Of a DNA stretch of 8,549 nucleotides, positions 1 through 6,516 are shown one piece after another. The stretch spans positions 1,409 to 9,957 of the forward strand of contig DADI01000069.1 of NCBI GenBank assembly GCA_002494975.1, written 5' to 3'. This DNA comes from Euryarchaeota archaeon UBA556. GTDB lineage: Archaea > Thermoplasmatota > Poseidoniia > Poseidoniales > Thalassarchaeaceae. A program made the translations under genes and the position numbers. The notes below the pieces were generated by a model. That model made no database searches and was not told the DNA's origin. It saw only the letters and a list, made by a program, of their open reading frames with translations. Within the stretch, counting starts at the first letter, position 1, and every line of letters begins with the position of its first letter.

Positions 1-893
1 GTAGGACCTAAATTTTGAGAAGCCCGTTGTCTTGCCCATTTTGTAACTGAGTATAATGCCAAAAAATCATTTCCATCTACTCTTATACTAGGTATTCCAT
101 AAGGCAAGCCTCTTGTAGCGAAATTTTGTATTCCACTGGCGAAATTAGAATGTGTAGAGATAGCCCATTGATTGTTAACTACATTAAGAATTACTGGGGC
201 CTTGAAGATACTTGCAAAATTAAGGGCATAATGGTAGTCGCCCTCTGCACTTGCTCCGTCTCCGATCCAAGTAATTGTAACCTCATCTAATTGCTTATAT
301 TTTGATGCTAGAGCGACTCCTATTGCTTGACTAAATTGTGTTCCAACAGGGCTCGAAACTGAGATGTACCTCCCCTCGCGATATGTGTAGTGTACTGGCA
401 TTTGTCTTCCTTTGACATTATCCTCTTCATTGCCAATGCAGTGACAAATCATACTGACCATGTCTCTCCCTCTAACAAACTGTGCACCTGGTTGCCTGTA
501 GGTAGGGAACAACCAATCTTGATTTTCCAATGCCATAGTTTGTGCGATAGCAATTGCTTCTTCACCATAAGATCTCATGTAGAACGATAACTTACCAGTA
601 CGTTGCATTTTCATCATCCTTTCATCAAAAATTCTCAATCTAAGCATATGTTCTAATCCGATTATTAATTCCTCTGGTTTGAGATTAGGATTCCACTGGC
701 CCGAAGCCTCATGTTCATCATTAAGAACTCTAACTAATCCAGATGCATGTTCTCTAGTATCATCTGCTGAACAGCCAATTTCCAATATATCTAGGTCTTC
801 AGGGGTCCATGACCATTTTTCAAAATCAGGTCTATCTCCTGGTCTTTGAGGTGCTTCAGGGATGTGGAGTGTCTCCGTCTTCTTCTTCACCAT
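1..893 (-). CDS. bkdA: 2-oxoisovalerate (branched-chain) dehydrogenase E1 alpha subunit, C-terminus cut by window edge
   Basis: Thiamine-diphosphate-dependent E1 alpha chain, which with E1 beta decarboxylates branched-chain 2-oxoacids and passes the acyl group to lipoyl-E2 in the cytoplasm. The 297 visible residues have no stop and lack roughly the last 100 of the family length. Seen: the ThDP motif GDGASAEGD (211-219) closed by NNQWAIS (240-246). Segments matching mammalian BCKDH E1 alpha are SFYMRSYGEE (103-112), GRQMPVHY (162-169), the SSP turn (180-182) and IRVDGND (270-276). These favour the branched-chain type over pyruvate dehydrogenase, although substrate range cannot be fixed from sequence. 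The ATG at 893 is the only reasonable start, because an in-frame TGA lies seven codons upstream. GAGGAG is about 14 nt upstream, too far for a good Shine-Dalgarno site. The gene follows lipA by 45 nt on the same strand, consistent with co-transcription. Confidence 0.92.
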   Translation of the reverse strand, partial: MVKKKTETLHIPEAPQRPGDRPDFEKWSWTPEDLDILEIGCSADDTREHASGLVRVLNDEHEASGQWNPNLKPEELIIGLEHMLRLRIFDERMMKMQRTGKLSFYMRSYGEEAIAIAQTMALENQDWLFPTYRQPGAQFVRGRDMVSMICHCIGNEEDNVKGRQMPVHYTYREGRYISVSSPVGTQFSQAIGVALASKYKQLDEVTITWIGDGASAEGDYHYALNFASIFKAPVILNVVNNQWAISTHSNFASGIQNFATRGLPYGIPSIRVDGNDFLALYSVTKWARQRASQNLGP

Positions 894-938
894 GTACTCA
901 ACACCTACTCCTCACTCATATTTGTTGGCTTTCTCAAA

Positions 939-1982
939 TCACAATTTTCCCATTAAATTTAGATGACTGACTGCTGAACCTGTAGATTCTCTTGTCACTA
1001 CTGGTTCCGCTCCTTCAGCCTCTTCGTAAAGTAATCCAGCTCGATAAGACGAGCGGACAAGAGGGCCACTCGCCACTGCTTTAAATCCAATCTCTCTAGC
1101 CTGTTTGTCCCAGTCGGCGAACTGTTTGGGTTCAGGGAATCTATCGATAGGTAGGTGCTTATCGCTTGGTTGAAGATATTGCCCTAGAGTGATCATATCA
1201 ACACCTACTTCTCTGAGTATTTTCATCGCTTCAACTACTTCTTCGTCAGTCTCACCCAACCCTACCATTATACTGGTCTTGATTCTAATATCTGGTCTCA
1301 ATTTTTTCGCTTCTTTGAGGATAGTTAATGATTGTTCAAAGGAAGCCCTAGGGTCTCTAACAACACCATCTAGCCGAGGGACACATTCTACGTTGTGTGC
1401 AAATACTCTAATCGGCAGGTTTTCTAATAGTTCTGCTAATGCAACAACATTGCCTTCTAAATCGGAACATAATAGTTCTAGACCTACTTTTGGAGTTCTC
1501 TCATTTACTGCCAATAAACAATTTCTATAATGATTCGCACCACCATCTGGTAAATCGTCTCTATTTACTACTGTAATTACAGCATGTGATATCCCCATAT
1601 GTTCGATAGCATCCGCTAATTCCGTAGGCTCATTAGGGTCTAGCATTGGAGGTGTTTTAATCGTACCAACTGCACAAAATCTGCAACCTCTTGTGCAAAC
1701 TTCTCCTGCAATCATAAATGTCGCTGTTCCTCGTGCCCAACAATCATGTACATTTGGGCACCTTGCTTCTTCGCAAACTGTATGTAATCCATGTTCATGG
1801 ACATTTGTTCTTGTTTTGTTGAAATTGCTCTGCGCGTCACCTGTTGGCAAACTCGTCTTAAACCACTCTGGAAGTCGTTTTCGTTGGGCTTTCCTTCTCT
1901 CTAAGGCACTTTCTCCTCTTTTCACTCTTCCTTCATTAATTGATAATATGCCGCTATCAATTGTGGGGAGGCGAGTCGTCAT
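939..1982 (-). CDS. lipA: Lipoyl synthase (radical SAM)
   Basis: Radical SAM enzyme that inserts two sulfurs into protein-bound octanoyl groups to make the lipoyl cofactor of 2-oxoacid dehydrogenases and the glycine cleavage system. With the start at 1982 it has 347 residues, slightly above the usual 300-330. Both cluster motifs are complete: auxiliary CX4CX5C (C70, C75, C81) and radical SAM CX3CX2C (C96, C100, C103, in CTRGCRFC). The C-terminal RSSY motif (310-313), whose Ser ligates the auxiliary cluster, is present, so the enzyme should be active. The first 40 residues are a basic family-typical lead ending in RLPEWFK. An upstream ATG at 2021 would add a hydrophobic MRIVFVFTLLEV segment. 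I prefer 1982 because that extension is not LipA-like, though neither start has a strong ribosome-binding site. The E1 alpha gene follows it. De novo lipoylation also needs an octanoyltransferase (LipB/LipM), not seen here. Confidence 0.95.
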   Translation of the reverse strand: MTTRLPTIDSGILSINEGRVKRGESALERRKAQRKRLPEWFKTSLPTGDAQSNFNKTRTNVHEHGLHTVCEEARCPNVHDCWARGTATFMIAGEVCTRGCRFCAVGTIKTPPMLDPNEPTELADAIEHMGISHAVITVVNRDDLPDGGANHYRNCLLAVNERTPKVGLELLCSDLEGNVVALAELLENLPIRVFAHNVECVPRLDGVVRDPRASFEQSLTILKEAKKLRPDIRIKTSIMVGLGETDEEVVEAMKILREVGVDMITLGQYLQPSDKHLPIDRFPEPKQFADWDKQAREIGFKAVASGPLVRSSYRAGLLYEEAEGAEPVVTRESTGSAVSHLNLMGKL

Positions 1983-2060
1983 TGTTACTTCGAGAAGGGT
2001 AAAGACGAAAACTATTCTCATTCGTTATGTTTGACTTGGGCTTATACAAGAAGTCATATC
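1983..2060. promoter_or_regulatory. Divergent promoter region between lipA and the pteridine reductase gene, with a shared TATA-like element
   Basis: This short spacer must hold the promoters of two divergent transcription units. The clearest element is CTTATAC on the plus strand (2041-2047), which reads GTATAAG on the minus strand, so it could act as a TATA box in both directions. On the minus strand it lies about 22 nt before the upstream lipA ATG at 2021, giving a short leader before the preferred start at 1982. On the plus strand it predicts initiation near 2070, downstream of the ATG at 2061 and upstream of the GTG at 2082. Element choice and transcript starts are inference. Confidence 0.35.
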
Positions 2061-2840
2061 ATGATTCATCTTCGCTGGCTTGTGAATCAGGGCGCTGTGA
2101 TAGTTACCGGCGGTTCGAAGAGAATAGGTAGGGAAATTTGCATTCATCTTTCTAAAATAGGATTCAAGATACTAATTCATCATAGAAATTCTGCTACTGA
2201 TGCAGAAGAAACAGCGCGAATCATTAGGTCTAATGGGGGTCTAGCCGAAATATGTCAGGCTGATTTGTCAGAATCTTCTAGTGCGAAGAAATTAGTCCAA
2301 TCAGCAATCAAAAACTTTGGCGAAGTTTCGGGAATTATAAATAATGCCTCAGTTTTTATCCACGACGATATAAGCTCACTATCTTCGGATTCATGGGACA
2401 ATCATATGAATGTGAATGCTAAAGTGCCAATTTTACTCATCCGTGAAATGTATGAATCATTAAATGATGGAAGTAATGCCTCAGTCGTCAATATCTTAGA
2501 TCAAAAGTTATCTAATCCTAATCCTGATTATTTATCTTATACTGCTTCCAAATACGTAATGCTTGGCTTAACAGATTCTTTATCTCGTGGTTTGGCTCCA
2601 AATGTAAGAATCAATGCAGTTGCTCCAGGTCATACTCTCGTTAGTGATTTACAAACAAATGAAGGTTTTTCGAAAGCACAATCAGGATCGCCTCTTGGAT
2701 TCGGCCCTTCACCCGAAGATATTGCAGAGGCCGTATGTTACTTGATGACGGCAAGGGCGGTTACCGGGCAAGTGATTTATGTAGATTCAGGGGAAAGGTT
2801 CCTCTCTCGATCTAGGGATGTTGTTTTTGAAACAGAGTGA
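2061..2840 (+). CDS. Pteridine reductase-like short-chain dehydrogenase (FolM/PTR1 type)
   Basis: Classical SDR of 259 residues, predicted to reduce dihydropterin or dihydrofolate with NADPH in the cytoplasm. Seen: nucleotide motif TGGSKRIG (16-23); HHRNS after the second strand (40-44), where R42 matches the PTR1 arginine that contacts the NADP phosphate; NNAS (94-97); Y160-x3-K164; and VAPG (187-190). The usual catalytic Ser is replaced by D147, 13 residues before Y160, the same spacing as the Asp-Tyr pair of PTR1, and FolM also has Asp here. That points to a pterin reductase rather than 3-oxoacyl-ACP reductase (FabG). The C-terminus (VTGQVIYVDSGERFL) resembles alphaproteobacterial SDRs found next to folB. 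The start is uncertain: ATG 2061 is chosen, while TTG 2031 and GTG 2082 are in frame and GTG 2082 would give a family-typical short N-terminus. folB follows after 4 nt, so the two probably form an operon. Confidence 0.85.
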   Translation: MIHLRWLVNQGAVIVTGGSKRIGREICIHLSKIGFKILIHHRNSATDAEETARIIRSNGGLAEICQADLSESSSAKKLVQSAIKNFGEVSGIINNASVFIHDDISSLSSDSWDNHMNVNAKVPILLIREMYESLNDGSNASVVNILDQKLSNPNPDYLSYTASKYVMLGLTDSLSRGLAPNVRINAVAPGHTLVSDLQTNEGFSKAQSGSPLGFGPSPEDIAEAVCYLMTARAVTGQVIYVDSGERFLSRSRDVVFETE

Positions 2841-2844
2841 TTTT

Positions 2845-3246
2845 ATGACCTCGCATACAGATGCTATAACAAATTTATTATCTTCTTACAAGGGGGTGAC
2901 TACATTATTTTTGGAAGATATAGTTAGGGATGTAGATATTGGCGTTCATGACTATGAAATCGGCAACCCTCAACGAGTAAGATTTGATATTTATGTATTG
3001 ATTTCTGGAGTCAAAAATCCTGAAAATGATGCAATTGAGGATGTGTTAAATTATGAATATTTACTTGATTCATTAGAAGAGGTTCTATCTCTTGGTAGGT
3101 TTTCTCTCTTAGAATCTCTTGCTAATCACCTAATTAATTCTATTTCTGAGCCTGAAAGTGTTAAGGCTGCGTCTGTAGTCATAACAAAACTTGACATTTT
3201 AGATGGAGATGGAAGGCTTGGTTGTTCTATGACTAAAACCAAATAA
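2845..3246 (+). CDS. folB: Dihydroneopterin aldolase
   Basis: FolB-fold enzyme that cleaves 7,8-dihydroneopterin to 6-hydroxymethyl-dihydropterin and glycolaldehyde in folate synthesis; some relatives also epimerise the substrate. The protein has 133 residues, with about 20 residues added before the usual start of the fold. Seen: IGVHDYEIGNPQRV (32-45) with the expected substrate-binding E38, NYEYL with Y70, SLLESLA with E90, and VVITKLD with the catalytic-type K115. All usual active-site positions are therefore filled. The wording around DVDIGVHDYEIGNPQR resembles alphaproteobacterial FolB. ATG 2845 is chosen because GAGTGA sits 4 nt before it and overlaps the stop of the preceding reductase. 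An ATG at 2818 would add nine residues and overlap that gene by 23 nt. Dihydroneopterin triphosphate epimerase (FolX) is homologous and cannot be excluded. It converges on the tRNA gene, 21 nt away. Confidence 0.88.
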   Translation: MTSHTDAITNLLSSYKGVTTLFLEDIVRDVDIGVHDYEIGNPQRVRFDIYVLISGVKNPENDAIEDVLNYEYLLDSLEEVLSLGRFSLLESLANHLINSISEPESVKAASVVITKLDILDGDGRLGCSMTKTK

Positions 3247-3250
3247 TTAA

Positions 3251-3266
3251 CGCAGATTTTATTCAA
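3251..3266 (+). terminator. Possible T-rich transcription stop after folB
   Basis: A short T-rich stretch (GATTTTATTC) lies between the folB stop and the convergent tRNA gene. Archaeal RNA polymerase can stop at such tracts without a hairpin. No stem-loop is visible, so this is a weak call based on position and composition. Confidence 0.25.
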
Positions 3267-3267
3267 A

Positions 3268-3352
3268 TGGTGCAGGGGGTGGGATTCGAACCCACGAAGG
3301 TCTTACCACCGGAGCTTAAGTCCGGCCCCTTTGACCACTCGGGTACCCCTGC
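3268..3352 (-). tRNA. trnL: tRNA-Leu (anticodon UAA), CCA end encoded
   Basis: The minus strand folds into a complete class II tRNA of 82 nt plus an encoded CCA. The 7-bp acceptor stem GCAGGGG/CCCCTGC is perfect, followed by discriminator A and CCA at 3268-3270. The D-arm closes CCC with GGG. The anticodon stem CCGGA/TCCGG encloses loop CTTAAGC with anticodon TAA at 3316-3318, which reads UUA. The variable arm has 13 nt with a GGT/ACC stem. The T-arm GTGGG-TTCGAAT-CCCAC spans 3279-3295. There is no intron. The GGTCAAAGGGG D-arm side is typical of archaeal and eukaryotic tRNA-Leu rather than bacterial ones, which is the best single clue to the host lineage. The gene converges on folB and diverges from the large surface-protein gene. 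Confidence 0.97.
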
Positions 3353-3470
3353 GGCCCTCGGGCGTAGGAACTTAGTCTTGAATCGCGCGGCTCTAAAATG
3401 TCCCGAAAATAGATGCTTGGCCGGAACTTATGATGAGAACTCTTTAACACCCTGTGAACAGCCGAGAACC
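3353..3470. promoter_or_regulatory. Divergent spacer between tRNA-Leu and the surface-protein gene, with TATA-like box
   Basis: TCTTTAACA (about 3441-3449) is centred about 26 nt before the GTG at 3471. That is the usual TATA-to-start distance in archaea and would give a leaderless mRNA beginning at that GTG. On the minus strand, CATTTTAGAG (3400-3391) is a weak candidate TATA for the tRNA, implying a leader of roughly 18 nt. Both are inferred from position and AT content. The plus-strand frame is open through this region and through the antisense of the tRNA, but I see no coding character in it. Confidence 0.4.
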
Positions 3471-6434
3471 GTGCAAGAGTCAAGGAATGTTCAACGGCGC
3501 GTCAAAACCGCGCAAATTGCTCTATTCTTAGCGTTATTAATGATGGCGCCTATTTATTCGGGTCAAACTTACGGTTCGGAGCTCGAAGAAACATATTCTG
3601 AACGCAATAATGTCGATGCGCCTATTGAACTTTACACACTATATTTAGCATCAGCCGACTCCACTACTGACGGCGACGGTTTGATTACAACAAAGATTCC
3701 TGATTCAGGAGGCCAAGAAACATCGAGCGCTCTGGATGAAACAATAGAATTTATCAGTCAAGAGTTGTTATCTTCGATTGAAATATTTGGTAGACCCAAT
3801 CAAGGTTCTAGTTCAGGTAGTTATTACTTGCCTTTAGATCTATTTTTGAAAGCAGTAGGGCCAAGTGGTTCATCAGTTGAGTGGACGATTAATATTAGAG
3901 CCGGTGGTTCATCAATAGGGCAGGCGGAATGGAGTACTGATGCCTGCAATACTGGAATTGGAAATAGTTGTAACTTTGATCATGAGGAGTTTGAAATTGA
4001 TATCGGTTCTAGTAGCTCATTTATGGTGCTTGAAGATGAGACTATTGAAGTAACAATTTCTGCAGAGATGTCCGGTTGTGACAGCAGTGGTAGCCCGTTC
4101 GGTAGTACATGTACGGCTGAAGTTGCTTGGAACGAGATAGATGGCGAGGCGACTCGCCATTCAGAAATAGAAGTTGAGACCAATGCCATTTCGAATAGCA
4201 TAGTGGTATTACAGAGAGATGGGGGCGAGATTTCAGAAGGTCCTGAGTTAGAATGGTACCCTAATGATATAATCGATCAAAGATCAATGCAGTTTACATT
4301 TGACGTCAAAAGTGCATTTGGAAGATATGACATTGATAGTGTAAGGTTATTACTCCGTGATTCCCAAGGCATCTATCGGATAGATAGAGAAATAAGTAAT
4401 GATGACCCTGATATCGATGATACAAATGAAGGTATATTCGGGCATTATTCATGGACTTATCCAGGAGGAGTGCCGTCTGGCGAATATTCAGTTGAGTTAG
4501 AAGTTACTGACATTCAGGGTAATTTAGTATTAATTGATCATGAACCTGTTGAAATGCGTCAATTTGGAGTTTCCATTAATCATGGTCTAGATAGACAAAC
4601 TGAATATATAGCACCTGGTGAAATCACTCCTATTCCTTTGCAATTAGTTCATAGGGGTGATTCAACTAAGTCTATGTTAGTCGAACTCGAAGTAATGACT
4701 AATTTGGGTAGTTCTTGGTTGGTAGAGTTTGATTCAGACTCTAGTCTATATTCATTAGATGCCGGAGGGGATATACTAAATCCAATCTTAACCTTACAAG
4801 CTCCTGATGATCTGACTGGTACCCCAAGTAGTATTGACATTAGAGCAGTCGCAGAGGCCGAGGTAGAAGGTGTCCAAACAGTAGTTCACCAAGAAACTTT
4901 TAACATTATTTTAGAAAAAATAGGTGTTTTCCAACCCCCTGCTGTCTCTGTTTGGGATGAAGAACATGGTCTTCCAATTGCCAACTCTACTAGGCCAGAT
5001 AGTGTTGACTACACAATACCAAGGTATGTAGAGTATGGGGAATTTACGCCCTTTTTACTTGAAATTTTTAATACTGGTTTTGATGCCGATGAATTCCGAA
5101 TAGATGTTCTAAAACGTTCTAAATCAATCATTCAAGTCTATGATAACAATACAGGAGAAAGAATTCTCGAAGACGTAGGTGATGGTACATTCCATTCTTC
5201 TTATTTGGAACGTCATGATACGCAAGTATTGTTACTTAATATCAAGCCATCTAATGATCGTGCTGATGATGATTTAGGATTAATTGAAATTGAAGTAACT
5301 AGTTCCGGAAATTCATCTCTAAGGAGTACTGTATTGTTCACTATACAGAGAACCTTTGGAATAAGGGCTGAAGTTACTTATGATTGCGACGGTTCTCCTC
5401 TTGGGCAGATAGAAGTATCTCAATGCTCCCCTGGTGACGATAATGCAGTTGTTGATTTACGTGCTAGAATAATTAGTAGTGCTAATTCAGGTGATACGGC
5501 GCTTTGGTGGCGAATTCAAAACCCTGCTACTTTAGAAGAAAATCTCGATATTGATTCTAGATATGGGCAGTGGCAGTTTAGAATCGAAGATGGTAATCAA
5601 GAAGCTGTCCCTCGTGTTTCATTAAGTCCTGGGGGATTCGTTGAAGTCGACGTAACTGTGACACTGACAACTCAGGTCGTGCAAGGTAATCATACTATTT
5701 ACCTTAGGATAATAGAGGATACAGAGGATTCCGAACCACGATATTTTGATTTACCTATGACATTTGAAATTGGTCCTGATTCCCCTAATTTAGAGATTGT
5801 TCAGGTTACTGCAGATAGAAAACTACTCCCTGGCGAGGATTATTCTATCCAAATGAAAGTACAAAACGATGGGAATACTGAAATGACAATTCTTCTTGAT
5901 GCTGAAGTTGATGAACCCGGTTGGGAAGTTTCTATTGAGGGCCCTTCAGGCTCAACTTTCATTCAATTAGCCGCATTTGAAGAAGTGAGTTTCAATCTGA
6001 AAGTAACAGTCCCTTCTGATGCGAATAATGGTGATAAAGTTCCTGTTTTAGTTACTGCAATGCCTCTTGCTTATGTTATCGACGGAACTTTAGATACAAG
6101 CCAGAGTTGGGGTGATGAATATACTGCTAAGCAGACAGTCCAAATGACAGTAGATTTAGGTAATGTGGTAGACATAATTGTCAATGAACTGAGTCATCCA
6201 AGGCCGCTAACTTTGATCATGCTACTCGTGGGCGTTTTGTTGATCATTGCTGGAATTCAGAGCAACATGAATCGCCGTAGATGGGCGAGTCACATGGCAT
6301 TAATTGATTCTATGAATAAGGATGAATCTGATGACGAAGATGACGACATGGGGTCAATTTCTGAACCTGTAGAGGCGGTTGAAGAGTCCTATGATTCTGA
6401 TCGTTATGATGACGACGATATCGAACTAGTCTGA
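3471..6434 (+). CDS. Large membrane-anchored surface protein with Ig-like/NEW3-like domains and acidic cytoplasmic tail
   Basis: A 987-residue secreted protein held by one C-terminal helix; function unknown. Seen: a basic N-end (RNVQRRVK) before a hydrophobic signal segment AQIALFLALLMMAPIYS (14-30), with cleavage likely soon after; a beta-rich ectodomain; a transmembrane segment LTLIMLLVGVLLIIAGIQ (913-930); then NRRR, giving an N-out/C-in topology; and a 57-residue tail with 20 Asp/Glu. The last ectodomain unit (about 772-864) has the GEDYSIQ...VQNDGNTE pattern of NEW3/CARDB-like domains. Similar, weaker units appear near 365-465, 520-620 and 650-760. Four Cys (159, 167, 203, 214) could form two disulfides. 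The start is GTG 3471, because it directly precedes the signal peptide and lies about 26 nt after a TATA-like box. The frame is open back to 3267, but that part reads through the tRNA antisense and should not be annotated. The architecture recalls Marine Group II surface proteins. A second surface-protein gene follows 82 nt later. Confidence 0.85.
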   Translation: MQESRNVQRRVKTAQIALFLALLMMAPIYSGQTYGSELEETYSERNNVDAPIELYTLYLASADSTTDGDGLITTKIPDSGGQETSSALDETIEFISQELLSSIEIFGRPNQGSSSGSYYLPLDLFLKAVGPSGSSVEWTINIRAGGSSIGQAEWSTDACNTGIGNSCNFDHEEFEIDIGSSSSFMVLEDETIEVTISAEMSGCDSSGSPFGSTCTAEVAWNEIDGEATRHSEIEVETNAISNSIVVLQRDGGEISEGPELEWYPNDIIDQRSMQFTFDVKSAFGRYDIDSVRLLLRDSQGIYRIDREISNDDPDIDDTNEGIFGHYSWTYPGGVPSGEYSVELEVTDIQGNLVLIDHEPVEMRQFGVSINHGLDRQTEYIAPGEITPIPLQLVHRGDSTKSMLVELEVMTNLGSSWLVEFDSDSSLYSLDAGGDILNPILTLQAPDDLTGTPSSIDIRAVAEAEVEGVQTVVHQETFNIILEKIGVFQPPAVSVWDEEHGLPIANSTRPDSVDYTIPRYVEYGEFTPFLLEIFNTGFDADEFRIDVLKRSKSIIQVYDNNTGERILEDVGDGTFHSSYLERHDTQVLLLNIKPSNDRADDDLGLIEIEVTSSGNSSLRSTVLFTIQRTFGIRAEVTYDCDGSPLGQIEVSQCSPGDDNAVVDLRARIISSANSGDTALWWRIQNPATLEENLDIDSRYGQWQFRIEDGNQEAVPRVSLSPGGFVEVDVTVTLTTQVVQGNHTIYLRIIEDTEDSEPRYFDLPMTFEIGPDSPNLEIVQVTADRKLLPGEDYSIQMKVQNDGNTEMTILLDAEVDEPGWEVSIEGPSGSTFIQLAAFEEVSFNLKVTVPSDANNGDKVPVLVTAMPLAYVIDGTLDTSQSWGDEYTAKQTVQMTVDLGNVVDIIVNELSHPRPLTLIMLLVGVLLIIAGIQSNMNRRRWASHMALIDSMNKDESDDEDDDMGSISEPVEAVEESYDSDRYDDDDIELV

Positions 6435-6516
6435 ATTTTCTATTTTAGTCGTCCGAACTACGCTCCATTCTTCTTAAGACCCCCATTAAACGCCACAGGT
6501 ATTGGAGAGGAGTAGT
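6435..6516 (+). promoter_or_regulatory. Spacer with T-rich stop, TATA-like boxes and a Shine-Dalgarno site
   Basis: Directly after the surface-protein stop, AATTTTCTATTTTAG (6435-6449) is T-rich and may end its transcript. Two AT-rich candidates follow: CTTCTTAAG (about 6471-6479) and CATTAAAC (6484-6491). The first would start transcription near 6501 and give a leader of about 16 nt. That leader would contain GAGAGGAG (6505-6512), a good Shine-Dalgarno match 4 nt before the TTG at 6517. This supports the TTG start and suggests the gene has its own promoter. The promoter assignment is inference; the Shine-Dalgarno sequence is seen directly. Confidence 0.4.

Noticed and set aside
390..590. Plus-strand open frame of 66 codons
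   Set aside because: It is antisense to the E1 alpha gene, which has clear family motifs. The frame's product has no domain-like character.
1189..2034. Two plus-strand open frames of 113 codons each opposite lipA
   Set aside because: Both lie antisense to lipA, whose Cys motifs and RSSY motif establish the coding strand. They are Ser/Thr-rich shadows.
3268..3352. tRNA-Leu as a mobile-element attachment site
   Set aside because: No second copy of the tRNA 3' end, no integrase and no direct repeats were seen in the window, so there is no support for an integrated element.
3267..3470. N-terminal 68-codon extension of the large surface protein
   Set aside because: It translates the complement of tRNA-Leu and the promoter spacer; the signal peptide begins only after GTG 3471.
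3980..4840. Minus-strand open frames inside the large surface-protein gene
   Set aside because: They are short, Ser-rich shadows with no start signal or recognisable motif.
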